From Blastococcus saxobsidens (lineage in GTDB: Bacteria > Actinomycetota > Actinomycetes > Mycobacteriales > Geodermatophilaceae), in contig NZ_POQT01000001.1 in assembly GCF_002938435.1 (NCBI RefSeq), positions 124,001 through 188,000 on the forward strand: DNA of 64,000 nucleotides, read 5' to 3'. A program made the translations under genes and the position numbers. The notes under the pieces were generated by a model. That model was not told the origin of the DNA and made no database searches. It was given only the letters and a program-made list of their open reading frames with translations. Below are positions 1 to 11,592 of this stretch, one piece after another (the stretch's first letter is position 1; each line of letters starts with the position of its first letter).

Positions 1-2240
<2,240 letters not shown>

Positions 2241-2258
2241 CCCGGTAGCACCGACGGA

Positions 2259-2288
2259 GGGGCCGTCTCCCGCGAGGGAGGCGGCCCC
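2259..2288 (+). terminator. Intrinsic terminator-like hairpin after clpC
   Basis: A 13-bp stem with one G-U pair and a GCGA loop begins 18 nt after the clpC stop and is followed by TT. It sits between convergent clpC and mutY. Confidence 0.75.
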
Positions 2289-2309
2289 TTCGCCGTCCCC
2301 GGGAGCCCT

Positions 2310-2378
2310 GAGCGCCGAGATCCCGTGATCTCGGCACATCAGCTGCTCCGGAGCGCCGAGATCCCGCGATCTCGGCAC
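2310..2378. repeat. Two 28-bp direct repeats, each a perfect inverted repeat
   Basis: Copies at 2310-2337 and 2351-2378 differ at one base. Each contains the arms GCCGAGATC and GATCTCGGC around a 4-nt loop (CCGT or CCGC). They lie in the 147-bp gap between the convergent ends of clpC and mutY, so they could act as extra bidirectional terminators or be copies of a dispersed palindromic repeat family. Confidence 0.8.
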
Positions 2379-2387
2379 GAGGGTGGG

Positions 2388-3287
2388 TCAGGTGGGGAGG
2401 CGGAAGAGGCCGTCCTCGGTCTGCTCGACCAGGGCGTCGGTCAGCAGGGAGTCCAGGCAGCGGGAGCGCTGGGCCGCGTCCTCCCAGGCGTCCTCCAGCG
2501 CGGCCGGCGGCACCGGTTCGTGCGCGGAGCGGAGGACGTCAAGCAGTCGGCCGCGCACCTGCCGGTCGGTGCCGGCGAACTTCTGCACCCGCCGCGGCGG
2601 CCCGTCGTAGGCCGGCGAACCCGCCAGGCGCCAGGCGCAGACGTCGCGCACCGGGCAGACGGCGCACCTCGGCGTCCCCGCGACGCACACCAGCGCGCCG
2701 AGCTCCATCACCGCCACGGAGAACCGCACGGCCCGCTGCTCGTCCTCCGGCGCCAGGGCCTCGATGTCGGTGAGGTCCGAGGCGCGCGCGTTCCCCGCCT
2801 CCGCGCAGCCGTGCACGAGCCGGGCCACCACCCGCCGGACGTTGGTGTCGACGACGGGCTGCCGCTGCCCGTAGCCGAAGCACGCCACCGCCCGCGCGGT
2901 GTACGTGCCGACCCCCGGGAGCGCCTCGAGCGCGGCGACGTCGTCGGGCACGATCCCGCCGTGCCGCTCGGTGATGGCCACAGCGGCCTCGCGCAGCCGT
3001 AGCGCCCGCCGCGGGTACCCGAGCTTCCCCCAGGCGCGGATGACCTCGGCCGGGGGCGTGGCGGCCAGGTCGGCTGGGTGCGGCCAGCGAACCATCCAGG
3101 TGCGCCAGACCGGTTCCACCCGGGCGACGGGGGTCTGCTGCAGCATGACCTCGCTGACCAGCACCGCCCAGGCGTCGACGTCGGGGGTGCGCCAGGGGAG
3201 GTCCCGCGCAGCGGAGGCGTACCAGTCGACGATCGTCTCACCGGCCGGTTCGCGGGGCGGGGGAGCGGCGGCAGCGGTCACGGGCAC
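2388..3287 (-). CDS. mutY: A/G-specific adenine glycosylase MutY
   Basis: MutY removes adenine mispaired with 8-oxoguanine or guanine. The 299-residue frame shows the catalytic Glu46 in EVMLQQT, the helix-hairpin-helix LPGVGTYTA (123-131), the catalytic Asp147 in VVDTNVRRV, and the iron-sulfur cluster ligands in the spacing C-x6-C-x2-C-x5-C near residue 225. The C-terminal NUDIX-like 8-oxoG recognition domain is short, as is usual in actinobacteria. The GTG at 3287 is listed; a second in-frame GTG at 3278 lies 8 nt after a CACACT hexamer and may be the true leaderless start. The gene is divergent from the 3359 membrane-protein gene and convergent with clpC. Confidence 0.95.
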   Translation of the reverse strand: MPVTAAAAPPPREPAGETIVDWYASAARDLPWRTPDVDAWAVLVSEVMLQQTPVARVEPVWRTWMVRWPHPADLAATPPAEVIRAWGKLGYPRRALRLREAAVAITERHGGIVPDDVAALEALPGVGTYTARAVACFGYGQRQPVVDTNVRRVVARLVHGCAEAGNARASDLTDIEALAPEDEQRAVRFSVAVMELGALVCVAGTPRCAVCPVRDVCAWRLAGSPAYDGPPRRVQKFAGTDRQVRGRLLDVLRSAHEPVPPAALEDAWEDAAQRSRCLDSLLTDALVEQTEDGLFRLPT

Positions 3288-3345
3288 CCAGTGTGCCGTT
3301 GCCGCGGTGCGGCGCGCCGAGGGGACCGAGGAGTCGGCGGCCGAT

Positions 3346-3351
3346 TACCGT
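3346..3351 (+). promoter_or_regulatory. -10 element of a leaderless promoter (3359 gene)
   Basis: TACCGT ends 7 nt before the GTG at 3359, leaving no room for a ribosome-binding site. This fits transcription starting at the start codon itself. Confidence 0.6.
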
Positions 3352-3358
3352 TCCCCGC

Positions 3359-4039
3359 GTGTTGCACCCGGTCGGCCCGCTGCCTGCAGCCGTCTACTGG
3401 CGGCGCCGCCTGGTGGTGCTGGTGGTCCTGGCCGCGGTGGTCGGCGGTCTGACCTGGGGGGCCGTGGCGCTCGTGGGCAGCCGGGGCGCGGGTGGGGAGT
3501 CCACCGGCACGGCCACGCCGACCGAGCTGCCCGCCCTGGAGCGGGTGGTGCCCTCCGTGGCGGCCCTGCGCACCCCTGAGGCGCCGGCTGCGCCCCCGCC
3601 GCCGCCCAGCGAGGAGCCGCCGCCCGCCGCGGCGTCCGCACCGGCACCGGGCGGGCCCTGTGCGGACGACATGGTGGCACTCGAGGTGCGGACGCCCGGG
3701 CAGGTGGCCCCGGGGAGCAAGCCGACCTTCGAGCTGGTGCTGACCAACACCTCGCCGGTGCCGTGCGTGCGGGCCCTGGACAAGGAACTGCAGGAACTGG
3801 TGCTCATCGACGCGTCCGGCGCACGGGTCTGGGGGAGCAACGACTGCTTTCCGGAGAACAGCGACGAGCCGCGCGAGCTCGCGCCGGGGGAGACGGTGGT
3901 GGTGCCGCTCCTGTGGGGTGGGCTGACCAGCGAGCCGACCTGCACCGCGCCGCGGGTGCCGCCGGCGCCGGGCTCCTACGTGGTGCGCGGCCGGCTGGAC
4001 ACCAAGGCGTCCGGCGACGCCCCGCTCGTCATCGGCTGA
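3359..4039 (+). CDS. Single-pass membrane protein, Rv3587c-like position
   Basis: Unknown function. From the GTG at 3359 the protein has 226 residues: a short cytoplasmic start, one membrane segment (about 18-39), a Pro/Ala/Glu-rich linker (about 75-105) and an exported beta-rich domain with Cys residues near CADDMVALEV, VPCVRALDK, NDCFPEN and EPTCTAP, which could form disulfides. An upstream ATG at 3293 is in frame but would place basic residues before the membrane segment and ignore the -10 element at 3346. In mycobacteria a membrane protein of similar size (Rv3587c) sits beside disA, and position supports orthology. The domain resembles DUF4232-type folds, but I cannot confirm this. Confidence 0.75.
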   Translation: MLHPVGPLPAAVYWRRRLVVLVVLAAVVGGLTWGAVALVGSRGAGGESTGTATPTELPALERVVPSVAALRTPEAPAAPPPPPSEEPPPAAASAPAPGGPCADDMVALEVRTPGQVAPGSKPTFELVLTNTSPVPCVRALDKELQELVLIDASGARVWGSNDCFPENSDEPRELAPGETVVVPLLWGGLTSEPTCTAPRVPPAPGSYVVRGRLDTKASGDAPLVIG

Positions 4040-4069
4040 CGGGTCCTCGCGGTCCCCCCAGGGACGGGG

Positions 4070-5155
4070 TCAGCTGTAGCGGTCGAGGATCGAGGTCTCG
4101 GCCAGCCGGGACAGGCCCTCGCGGATGCCGCGGGCGCGGGCCTCGCCGACGCCCTCGACCGCCAGCAGGTCCTCGATGGTGGCGGCCAGGAGCTTCTGCA
4201 GCCCGCCGAAGTGCTCCACGAGGCGGTCGATGATCCCGGCGGGCAGCCGGGGCACCCGGGCCAGCAGGCGGTAGCCCCGCGGGCTCACCGGGGAGTCCAG
4301 CGCGTCGGGGGAGGTGGGCAGGCCGTAGCAGCGGGCCACGGCCGACAGGTCGAGCAGCTCGGTGGCGGTCAGCGCCCGCAGGTCGACGAGCACCTGGTCG
4401 ATCGTGCGCGGGCGGCGGCCGTTGGAGGGCAGGTAGTCGTGGACCAGCAGACCGCGGTCCTCCTCGACGCCGGCCAGCATCTCGTCCAGCTGGAGGGCGA
4501 GCAGCCGGCCGTCGGTGCCCAGCTCGACGACGAAGCCCTCGATCTCGTCGGCGATGCGCCGGACCATCTCCAGCCGCTGGCTGACGCTCATGGCGTCGCG
4601 CACCGTGACCAGGTCTTCGATCTCCAGCGCCGAGAGCGTGCTCGCGACCTCGTCCAGGCGGAGCTTGTAGCGCTCCAGGGCTGCCAGTGCCTGGTTCGCC
4701 CGCGCCAGGATCGTGGTCGGGTGCTCGAGGGTGTACCGCCGGCCGGCCACGTAGACGCTGATGATGTGCATCGACTGGCTGACCGAGATGACCGGGAAGC
4801 CGGTCTGCAGCGCGACCCGCTCGGCCGTGCGGTGCCGGGTGCCGGACTCCTCGGTGGGCACCGTCGGGTCGGGCATGAGGTGCACGCCGGCTCGCACGAT
4901 GCGTGTGCCGTCGTAGGAGACGATCACCGCGCCGTCCATCTTGGCCAGCTCGCGCAGGCGGGTGGCGGACAGGGCGACGTCGAGGGCGAAGCCGCCGGTG
5001 CAGAGGGACTCGACCACCCGGTCGTACCCCAGCACTATCAGGGCGCCCGTGCGACCGGCCAGGATCCGCTCCAGGCCGTCGCGCAACGCCGTGCCAGGGG
5101 CGATGCGACCGAGGAGTTCGCGCAGCGCGACCTCGGGGTCCACGGCGGCGGGCAC
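4070..5155 (-). CDS. disA: DNA integrity scanning diadenylate cyclase DisA
   Basis: DisA condenses two ATP into cyclic di-AMP and scans DNA for branched structures. The 361 residues show the DAC domain with DGA (74-76) and RHRT (107-110), the signature catalytic motifs, then a helical linker and a C-terminal helix-hairpin-helix DNA-binding domain ([15 protein letters not shown]). The GTG start at 5155 has AGGAG 7 nt upstream. It lies 114 bp downstream of radA on the same strand, the usual actinobacterial pairing; RadA is known to interact with and restrain DisA in some species. Confidence 0.97.
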   Translation of the reverse strand: MPAAVDPEVALRELLGRIAPGTALRDGLERILAGRTGALIVLGYDRVVESLCTGGFALDVALSATRLRELAKMDGAVIVSYDGTRIVRAGVHLMPDPTVPTEESGTRHRTAERVALQTGFPVISVSQSMHIISVYVAGRRYTLEHPTTILARANQALAALERYKLRLDEVASTLSALEIEDLVTVRDAMSVSQRLEMVRRIADEIEGFVVELGTDGRLLALQLDEMLAGVEEDRGLLVHDYLPSNGRRPRTIDQVLVDLRALTATELLDLSAVARCYGLPTSPDALDSPVSPRGYRLLARVPRLPAGIIDRLVEHFGGLQKLLAATIEDLLAVEGVGEARARGIREGLSRLAETSILDRYS

Positions 5156-5269
5156 GAGCGCTCCTGACGGTCGAGTGGTACGGCGGCTGAGTCTACGTGC
5201 CCCGGCGTCGGTCGGGGACGTGGCCGGGTGGGGAGCCCCGGGGACCGGTCGATACGAGACCCTACGGGC

Positions 5270-6637
5270 TCAGAACAGTCGGTGGAAGGCTGCCCCCAGG
5301 TCGGGGACCTCGATCAGCCGCATGCCCGACGGCGCCGCTCCGGCGTCCGGTGGGACGAGGGCGATCCGGTAGCCCTGACGGGCGGCCTCGGCCAGCCGGC
5401 GGCCGGTGCCACCGACGCGGCGGATCTCCCCGGACAACCCCACCTCGCCGAGCGCGACCATGCCGGCCGGCAGCGGGTGGTCCTTGGCGGCGGAGGCGAT
5501 GGCCAGCGCGAGGGCGAGGTCGGCGGCGGGCTCGGCGATCCGCACGCCGCCGACCGAGGCGGCGAACACGTCGGCGTCGGCGAGCTTCACCCGGCCGCGT
5601 CGTTCGACCACGGCGTTCACCATGGCCACCCGCTGGGAGTCCAGCCCGCTGACGGCCCGGCGGGGGGAACCGCCCCCGCCGGTGCTCGCCACGAGAGCCT
5701 GCACCTCGGCCAGCAGCGGCCGGCTGCCCTCGAGGGTGACCGTGACGCAGCTGCCGGGTACCGGGTCGGCCCGGCGGGACACGAACAGCGCCGAGGGGTC
5801 GGGTACGCCGACGACCCCGCTGTCGCCGATCTCGAAGCAGCCGATCTCGTCGGCGGGTCCGAACCGGTTCTTGGTGGCCCGCACCATCCGGAGGGTGGAG
5901 TGGCGCTCGCCGTCGAAGGAGATGACGACGTCGACCAGGTGCTCGAGTGTGCGGGGGCCGGCGATCGCGCCGTCCTTGGTCACGTGACCGACGAGGATGG
6001 TGGTCATCCCGCGGCTCTTGGCCACGCCGGTGAGCGCGGAGGCAACGGCCCGCACCTGGGTGGAGCCGCCGTCGGTGCCGTCGACGGCGGGGGAGCGGAC
6101 GGTCTGCACGCTGTCGAGGACGAGCAGTGTGGGGTTCACCGCCTCGACGTGCGCGAGGACCGCTGACAACTCCGTCTCGGCGGCCAGGTACAGCTGGTCG
6201 TGCAGGGCTCCGATGCGCTCGGCGCGCAGCCGCACCTGGCCCGCCGACTCCTCGCCCGAGACGACGAGTGCGGGACCGTTGCTCGCCGCGACCCGCTGGG
6301 CGACCTCCAGCAGCAGCGTGGACTTGCCGACGCCCGGCTCGCCCGCCACGAGCAGGACGGCGCCCGGGACGAGTCCGCCCCCGAGGACGCGGTCGAACTC
6401 GGCGATCCCGGTGGGCACGGCGCGCGCCCCGGCCAGCTCCACCTGGGCGATGGGCCGGGCGGGCGCGCTGACCTGCCCGGCGGAGACCGCGCGCAGACCG
6501 CTCGCGGGGGCTCCGGCCTCCTGCAAGGTGCCCCAGGCCTGGCACTCCGGACAGCGCCCGACCCACTTGGCCGAGGCGTAGCCGCACTCGGTGCAGCGGT
6601 GGGCGGGGCGGGTGGACTTCACTCCTGCGGGTGGCAC
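5270..6637 (-). CDS. radA: DNA repair protein RadA (Sms)
   Basis: RadA is a RecA-like ATPase that helps branch migration in homologous recombination. The 455 residues contain the N-terminal zinc finger (Cys15, Cys18, Cys29, Cys32), Walker A GEPGVGKS (99-106), the family signature KNRFG (256-260) and a C-terminal Lon-protease-like domain (GEVGLSGEIRRV) that lacks protease activity in the family. The GTG start at 6637 lies 7 nt after TAGCGT, so translation is probably leaderless. disA follows in the same direction. Confidence 0.97.
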   Translation of the reverse strand: MPPAGVKSTRPAHRCTECGYASAKWVGRCPECQAWGTLQEAGAPASGLRAVSAGQVSAPARPIAQVELAGARAVPTGIAEFDRVLGGGLVPGAVLLVAGEPGVGKSTLLLEVAQRVAASNGPALVVSGEESAGQVRLRAERIGALHDQLYLAAETELSAVLAHVEAVNPTLLVLDSVQTVRSPAVDGTDGGSTQVRAVASALTGVAKSRGMTTILVGHVTKDGAIAGPRTLEHLVDVVISFDGERHSTLRMVRATKNRFGPADEIGCFEIGDSGVVGVPDPSALFVSRRADPVPGSCVTVTLEGSRPLLAEVQALVASTGGGGSPRRAVSGLDSQRVAMVNAVVERRGRVKLADADVFAASVGGVRIAEPAADLALALAIASAAKDHPLPAGMVALGEVGLSGEIRRVGGTGRRLAEAARQGYRIALVPPDAGAAPSGMRLIEVPDLGAAFHRLF

Positions 6638-6644
6638 GCGATCG

Positions 6645-6650
6645 ACGCTA
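6645..6650 (-). promoter_or_regulatory. -10 element of a leaderless promoter (radA)
   Basis: TAGCGT on the minus strand ends 7 nt before the radA GTG. A strong hairpin just upstream (6682-6717) separates radA from the lipoprotein gene, so radA needs its own promoter. Confidence 0.65.
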
Positions 6651-6681
6651 ACCGGGAGGGCCGACAGAACCGGTGCGAACG

Positions 6682-6717
6682 CGCGAGGGCGGCCCCGGTA
6701 CCGGGGCCGCCCTCGCG
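6682..6717 (-). terminator. Perfect 36-nt palindrome, likely terminator of the lipoprotein gene
   Basis: Eighteen-base arms are fully complementary around a GTAC centre. It lies 27 nt after the lipoprotein stop and before the radA promoter. There is no clear T-tract, as is common in actinobacteria. Confidence 0.75.
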
Positions 6718-6744
6718 GCGGTGCTCAGCGGAGCAGGGACGGGC

Positions 6745-7320
6745 TCAGTGGCCCCCGTCACCCTCCGCGGACTCCTCGGCGCCTGCTTCCTCGTCGTGGA
6801 AGTCGAAGCCCTCGCCGCGCTCGAGCACCCGGTCGGGGGTGCCGACGGGGACCAGCATGGTGACCTCGCCGGCGTTCTCGAAGGTGAGCACGAGCTCCAC
6901 GTAGCGACCGGTGGTGAGGGGCTCGTCGAGGCCGGTGAGCGTGATGGAGGCGGCGTCGCGCTGGCCGACGAACACCGTCGACCGCCCGGGGATCTCCAGC
7001 TCCGAGCCCTGGCCGTCGGCCGGGCTGATCTCCGCCGCGTCGAAGCCCTCGCCGGACACCTCGACCAGGGTGTCGGCCTCGGGGGTCGAGTTGACGATCG
7101 CGACGGTCAGCTCGGCGTCGTCGCCGGCTTCGTAGAGGCCGCCGTCGGGATGCACGAGGTTGGCCGCGCGCAGGGTGATGTCGCCGACCGCGGCCAAGGC
7201 GCCGACCTTGTCGCGCTCCTGCGTGGCGGTCTGCGTGACCTGCCCGGCGCTGCACGCCGAGAGGGCGAGCGGGGAGAGGAGCAGAACGCCCGTCGTTGCG
7301 GCGCGCAGAGCGCGGTTCAC
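6745..7320 (-). CDS. LpqE-like lipoprotein
   Basis: A 191-residue exported lipoprotein: signal peptide with lipobox LSAC (20-23), then a beta-rich domain and an acidic tail ending in Gly-Gly-His. GGAGG stands 9 nt before the GTG start. In Mycobacterium, lpqE lies between carD and radA, the same order as here, so it is probably the LpqE orthologue. The molecular role is unknown. The fold may resemble periplasmic copper chaperones (PCuAC), but the Met/His copper motif is not visible, so copper binding should not be assumed. Confidence 0.8.
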   Translation of the reverse strand: MNRALRAATTGVLLLSPLALSACSAGQVTQTATQERDKVGALAAVGDITLRAANLVHPDGGLYEAGDDAELTVAIVNSTPEADTLVEVSGEGFDAAEISPADGQGSELEIPGRSTVFVGQRDAASITLTGLDEPLTTGRYVELVLTFENAGEVTMLVPVGTPDRVLERGEGFDFHDEEAGAEESAEGDGGH

Positions 7321-7451
7321 AGCTGTCGACCTCCAGCAGGACCGTGCCGGCCACCGGGGATCGGTGGCGCGGAGACGGGGTCAGCGTATCGGTCGCGTCC
7401 GCGCCCCGCCCGCAGGGAAGGGGCCGGTCGCGCGTCCGGCCCTCCGGGTGG

Positions 7452-8309
7452 TCAGGCGAGCGCGGAGCCGCCGAGGAGGACCAGCGCGACGTCGAGCACG
7501 GTCAGCACCATCACCGCGGGGAACGCCAGCCGCTGGAACCGCTGCGTGCCGGCCAGTGCGGCGACGGCGGCGGCGGGCCCGGCGAGCGCCAGCGCGGCCC
7601 AGCCGGTGGCGGTCGGTCGCCCCTCCGGGCCCAGGACGAGCAGCAGCGACGCGCAGGCCAGCAGCACCGCGCCGGTCACGGCGGACACCCGGGCCCCGAG
7701 CCGGTGCGGCAGGCCGCGCACGCCGGTCGCGAGGTCGTCCTCCAGGTCGGGGGCGACGTTGGCCACGTGGGCCGCCGCGCCGAGCGCGGCGCCGGCGGCG
7801 ACCAGCCACCACGGGGCCGCCGCCCCGCCGGGGGTGGCGGCCACGACGCCCGCGGGGAGTGCGCCGAACCCGACGACGTAGCCGGCTCCGGACCAGATCG
7901 TGCGCTTGAGGCCGGCGTTGTAGGCCCATCCGCTGGCGACCAGGAGCAGCAGGAGCAGTCCCGGCACCAGGCCGAGCAGGAGGGACAGGACGACGGCGAC
8001 GGCGGCCGCGGCGAGCGCCGCACGGCGCAGCAGGGACGGCGTCACGCCCCCCTGGACCACCGGCTTGTCCGCCCGCGCGACGGCCCGGTCGCGGTCGGCG
8101 TCCAGCCAGTCGTTGCTCCAGCCGATGGACGCCTGACCTGCGAGGACGGCGATGCACAGCAGTGCGGTGCGGCCGGCGGGCACCCCCGCGGCGACGGCGA
8201 GGAGCGTGGCGACGACGGTCACCGCGACGGTCGGCCCGGGGTGCGTGGCGAGGGCCAGCGCGCGACCCAGGGTGACGGCCCGTCCGGGTGCCCGAGGCAC
8301 ATCAATCAC
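7452..8309 (-). CDS. UbiA-family prenyltransferase (SCO1/MenA-like membrane enzyme)
   Basis: An integral membrane protein of 285 residues with about eight hydrophobic helices. The first Asp-rich motif is NDWLDADRD (66-74) and the second is DLEDD in the loop before GVRGLPHRLG; both bind Mg-diphosphate in UbiA enzymes, which transfer prenyl chains to aromatic or sugar acceptors. The real acceptor cannot be read from sequence. The GTG at 8309 is tentative; another GTG at 8300 is in frame. It is divergent from carD across 122 bp. Confidence 0.85.
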   Translation of the reverse strand: MIDVPRAPGRAVTLGRALALATHPGPTVAVTVVATLLAVAAGVPAGRTALLCIAVLAGQASIGWSNDWLDADRDRAVARADKPVVQGGVTPSLLRRAALAAAAVAVVLSLLLGLVPGLLLLLLVASGWAYNAGLKRTIWSGAGYVVGFGALPAGVVAATPGGAAAPWWLVAAGAALGAAAHVANVAPDLEDDLATGVRGLPHRLGARVSAVTGAVLLACASLLLVLGPEGRPTATGWAALALAGPAAAVAALAGTQRFQRLAFPAVMVLTVLDVALVLLGGSALA

Positions 8310-8431
8310 GCTCTGTCAACCCCTCCAGGGCATCCAATCAGGGCGCTGACCTGCAGATTTACTGCCCCGGACCGATCCGTTGAGTCAGTGTGCCGTGCTA
8401 ACCTCGAGGAAGCGAAAGGGGTCACATTCAC

Positions 8432-8914
8432 ATGGGCTTCACTGTCGGCGAGACCGTCGTCTATCCGCATCATGGTGCCGCGCTGATCGAGGCGATCGAG
8501 CAGCGGACCATCAAGGGCGTCGAGAAGGCCTATCTCGTGCTGAAGGTCGCCCAGGGCGACCTGACCGTGCGCGTGCCGGCCGACAACGCAGAGATCGTCG
8601 GCGTCCGCGACGTCGTCGGCCAGGAGGGCCTGGACAAGGTCTTCGAGGTGCTGCGCGCGCCGCACACCGAGGAGCCGACCAACTGGTCGCGGCGCTACAA
8701 GGCCAACCTCGAGAAGCTGGCCTCGGGCGACGTGAACAAGGTCGCCGAGGTCGTCCGCGACCTCTGGCGTCGTGACAAGGACCGCGGGCTGTCCGCCGGC
8801 GAGAAGCGCATGCTCTCCAAGGCCCGGCAGATCCTGGTCAGCGAGCTGGCGCTCGCGGAGGGCACCAACGAGGACAAGGCCGAGGTCCTCCTCGACGAGG
8901 TCCTCGCCAGCTGA
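8432..8914 (+). CDS. carD: CarD, RNA polymerase-binding transcription regulator
   Basis: CarD binds the RNA polymerase beta subunit and stabilises open complexes, mainly at rRNA promoters; it is essential in mycobacteria. The 160 residues open with the RNAP-interaction domain ([17 protein letters not shown]) followed by the helical DNA-binding half with the conserved Trp ([12 protein letters not shown]). Length matches the family (about 160). AGGGG is about 12 nt before the ATG. ispD follows 50 bp downstream and probably shares transcription, as in mycobacteria. Confidence 0.97.
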   Translation: MGFTVGETVVYPHHGAALIEAIEQRTIKGVEKAYLVLKVAQGDLTVRVPADNAEIVGVRDVVGQEGLDKVFEVLRAPHTEEPTNWSRRYKANLEKLASGDVNKVAEVVRDLWRRDKDRGLSAGEKRMLSKARQILVSELALAEGTNEDKAEVLLDEVLAS

Positions 8915-8964
8915 GCACGCCTCCCGGCGCACTCGTAGCACCACGCACCCACCGAACCGCTCCC

Positions 8965-9654
8965 GTGCACGCTGCAGCGATCGTCGCAGCGGCTGGGAGC
9001 GGTTCGCGTCTGGGGGCCGACCGGCCCAAGGCCCTCGTACTCCTGGCCGGGCGGCCACTCGTCGCCTGGGCCGTCGAGGGGCTGCTCGTCGGCGGGGTCG
9101 CCGACGTGGTCGTCACGGTGCCCGCCATCGAGCGGGCCGCCTTCGCCGCCGTCCTCCCATCGACGGTCCGCATCGTCGACGGGGGGGACACCCGGACGGC
9201 GTCGGTGCGTGCCGGACTGGCCGCCCTTCCCCGCGAGGCCGACGTGGTCCTGGTGCACGACGCGGCCCGTCCGCTCACCCCGCCCGACGTGGTCGCGCGG
9301 GTGCTCGGTGCGCTGACCGCCGGCGCGCAGGCGGTCGTCCCGGTGCTGCCGGTGGTCGACACGACCATCCTGGTCGCGGACGACGGCACGATCGCCGAGG
9401 CGGTGCCCCGCGCTCCGCTGCGGCGGGTGCAGACGCCGCAGGGATTCGACCGCGGCACGCTCGCGGCGGCCTACGCGGCGCTGCCGGTCGGCACCGAGCT
9501 CACCGACGACGCCGCCGTCGTCCGGGCCGCGGGCGTCCCGGTGGTCACCGTCCCCGGCGACGAGCGGTCGGCGAAGGTCACGGTGCCGCACGACCTGACG
9601 CTGGCCGAGCTCGCGGTCACCCTCGACGGATCGTCTGGCACGGTGGCCCGATGA
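8965..9654 (+). CDS. ispD: 2-C-methyl-D-erythritol 4-phosphate cytidylyltransferase
   Basis: Third step of the non-mevalonate isoprenoid pathway: joins CTP and methylerythritol phosphate. The 229 residues show the CTP-binding start [16 protein letters not shown], the substrate motif [10 protein letters not shown] and QTPQGF. GTG at 8965 gives the expected N-terminus; upstream ATG is absent. Its stop overlaps the ispF start by 4 nt (ATGA), so the two are translationally coupled. Confidence 0.96.
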   Translation: MHAAAIVAAAGSGSRLGADRPKALVLLAGRPLVAWAVEGLLVGGVADVVVTVPAIERAAFAAVLPSTVRIVDGGDTRTASVRAGLAALPREADVVLVHDAARPLTPPDVVARVLGALTAGAQAVVPVLPVVDTTILVADDGTIAEAVPRAPLRRVQTPQGFDRGTLAAAYAALPVGTELTDDAAVVRAAGVPVVTVPGDERSAKVTVPHDLTLAELAVTLDGSSGTVAR

Positions 9655-10178
9655 CCTCCCCCGAGCTGCCGCGGGTCGGCGTCGGCACCGACGTCCACCC
9701 GGTCGAGCCGGGCCGGCCGTGCTGGCTGGCCGGCCTGGAGTGGCCCGGCGTCGACGGGTGCGCCGGCCACTCCGATGGCGACATCGTGGCGCACGCGATC
9801 ACCGACGCCGTCCTCTCCGCGGCGGGTCTCGGCGACATCGGCGGGCTGCTCGGCACCGACGACCCGCGCTGGGCGGGCGCCCGCGGGGCCGACGTCCTGG
9901 TGCACGTGCGCGAGGTGCTCGACGCGGCCGGCTGGCGGGTGGGCAACGTGTCGGCGCAGCTCATCGCCACGACCCCCAAGCTCGGGCCGCGTCGGGGCGA
10001 GGCCGAGGCGGCCCTCTCCGCGGCGCTGGGAGCCCCGGTCAGCGTGACCGCCACCACCACGGACGGTCTCGGGCTGACCGGCCGGGGCGAGGGCCGGGCC
10101 GCCGTGGCCACCGCACTGGTGGTCCGGACGGGGGAGAGCGGCACCGAGGCGGTACGAGAGGGTCCTGGCGCTCCGTAG
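9651..10178 (+). CDS. ispF: 2-C-methyl-D-erythritol 2,4-cyclodiphosphate synthase
   Basis: Fifth step of the non-mevalonate pathway: cyclises the CDP-methylerythritol phosphate product. The 175 residues (from ATG at 9651) carry the zinc ligands in GTDVHPV and SDGDIVAHA plus the trimer-core motif [14 protein letters not shown]. The tail after VVRT is about 15 residues longer than the minimal family length. The last codon region doubles as the cysS promoter: the TAG stop is part of the TAGACT hexamer. Confidence 0.96.
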   Translation: MTSPELPRVGVGTDVHPVEPGRPCWLAGLEWPGVDGCAGHSDGDIVAHAITDAVLSAAGLGDIGGLLGTDDPRWAGARGADVLVHVREVLDAAGWRVGNVSAQLIATTPKLGPRRGEAEAALSAALGAPVSVTATTTDGLGLTGRGEGRAAVATALVVRTGESGTEAVREGPGAP

Positions 10179-10181
10179 ACT
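10176..10181 (+). promoter_or_regulatory. -10 element of a leaderless promoter (cysS), overlapping the ispF stop
   Basis: TAGACT ends 7 nt before the cysS GTG. The TAG is also the ispF stop codon. The 10-nt ispF-cysS gap has no ribosome-binding site. Confidence 0.65.
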
Positions 10182-10188
10182 CCCCCCA

Positions 10189-11592
10189 GTGAGCCTCCGC
10201 CTGTACGACACGGCTGCCCGCGCGGTCCGCGACTTCACGCCCCTGCGTGCCGGTCAGGCGTCCGTCTACGTCTGCGGTCTCACCGTGCAGGGCCGGCCGC
10301 ACGTGGGGCACATCCGCGCCGCCGTCTCCTTCGACGTGCTGCGCCGCTGGCTGACCGCGGGCGGGCTCGACGTCACCTACGTCCGGAACGTCACAGACAT
10401 CGACGACAAGATCATGGCCAAGGCCGCCGAGCACGGTGTGCCGTGGTGGGCCTGGGCGTACGAGAACGAGCGGGCCTGCACGCGCGCCTACGACGTCCTC
10501 GGTGTGCTGCCGCCCACCTACGAGCCGCGGGCCACCGGGCACGTCCCGGAGATGGTCACGCTCATGGAGCGGCTGATGGAACGCGGTCACGCCTACGCGG
10601 TCGACGGCGACGTGTACTTCGACGTGCGTTCTTTTCCGGAGTACGGGGCCCTCACCGGCCAGCGGCTGGAGAACCTCGAGCCGGCCGCCGACACCGACAC
10701 CGACGAGCGCAAGCGCGACCCCCGCGACTTCGCCCTCTGGAAGGGCACCAAGCCGGGCGAGCCGGACACCGCCTCCTGGCCGACCCCGTGGGGACGCGGC
10801 CGCCCCGGCTGGCACCTGGAGTGCTCGGCCATGGCCGGGCGCTACCTCGGCGAGGCGTTCGACATCCACGGCGGCGGCCTGGACCTGCGCTTCCCGCACC
10901 ACGAGAACGAGCAGGCCCAGTCCCGCGCGGCGGGTGAGGACTTCGCCCAGTACTGGATGCACAACGGCTGGGTCACCCTCGGCGGCGAGAAGATGAGCAA
11001 GTCGCTGGGCAACACCGCGCTGGTCGACGAGGTCGTGCAGCGGGTGCGCCCGATCGAGCTCCGCTACTACCTGGTCGCGCCGCACTACCGGTCGACGATC
11101 GAGTTCACCGACGCGGCGCTGGAGGAGGCCGGGCAGGCCTTCCGCCGGATCGAGTCGTTCGTGAAGCGCGCGGCGGAGCGGGTCGGTGCGGACGCCGGGT
11201 CGCCGGTGCTCTGCGCCGACTTCACCAACGCGCTGGACGACGACCTCGGCACCCCGGCGGCGGTCGCCGCGATCCACGACACGGTCCGCGCGGGCAACAG
11301 CGCGCTGGCTGACGGCGACGACGCCGCGGTCGCCGGCACCCTCGGGTCGGTGCGGGCCATGCTCGGCGTCCTGGGCCTGGACCCGCTCGACCCGCAGTGG
11401 GCCACCGCCGGCGCCGACGAGCGGCTGGCCCGCGCGACCGACGGGTTGGTGGCGCTCGCCCTGGAGCAGCGCCAGGCGGCCCGGGCGCGCAAGGACTACG
11501 CGACGGCGGACGCGATCCGCGACCAGCTCGCCGCCCTCGGCCTCTCGGTCGAGGACACCCCGCAAGGACCCCGATGGGAGCTGACCCACTGA
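10189..11592 (+). CDS. cysS: Cysteinyl-tRNA synthetase
   Basis: Class I synthetase of 467 residues charging tRNA-Cys. HIGH-type motif HVGH is at 38-41, KMSKS at 268-272, and zinc ligands include Cys29 (VYVCGLTV), Cys near HLECSAM and His in PHHENE. Length is normal for a full CysRS and longer than the MshC mycothiol ligase paralogue, and the C-terminal DALR-like helical domain is present. Its TGA overlaps the rlmB ATG by one base. Confidence 0.96.
   Translation: MSLRLYDTAARAVRDFTPLRAGQASVYVCGLTVQGRPHVGHIRAAVSFDVLRRWLTAGGLDVTYVRNVTDIDDKIMAKAAEHGVPWWAWAYENERACTRAYDVLGVLPPTYEPRATGHVPEMVTLMERLMERGHAYAVDGDVYFDVRSFPEYGALTGQRLENLEPAADTDTDERKRDPRDFALWKGTKPGEPDTASWPTPWGRGRPGWHLECSAMAGRYLGEAFDIHGGGLDLRFPHHENEQAQSRAAGEDFAQYWMHNGWVTLGGEKMSKSLGNTALVDEVVQRVRPIELRYYLVAPHYRSTIEFTDAALEEAGQAFRRIESFVKRAAERVGADAGSPVLCADFTNALDDDLGTPAAVAAIHDTVRAGNSALADGDDAAVAGTLGSVRAMLGVLGLDPLDPQWATAGADERLARATDGLVALALEQRQAARARKDYATADAIRDQLAALGLSVEDTPQGPRWELTH

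Noticed and set aside
6745-7320. Copper chaperone (PCuAC) function for the LpqE-like lipoprotein
   Set aside because: The His-x10-Met-x21-His-x-Met copper motif cannot be found.
8380-8404. TTGAGT and TAACCT as a -35/-10 pair before carD
   Set aside because: The spacer is only 13 bp, too short for a standard promoter; either box alone is weak.
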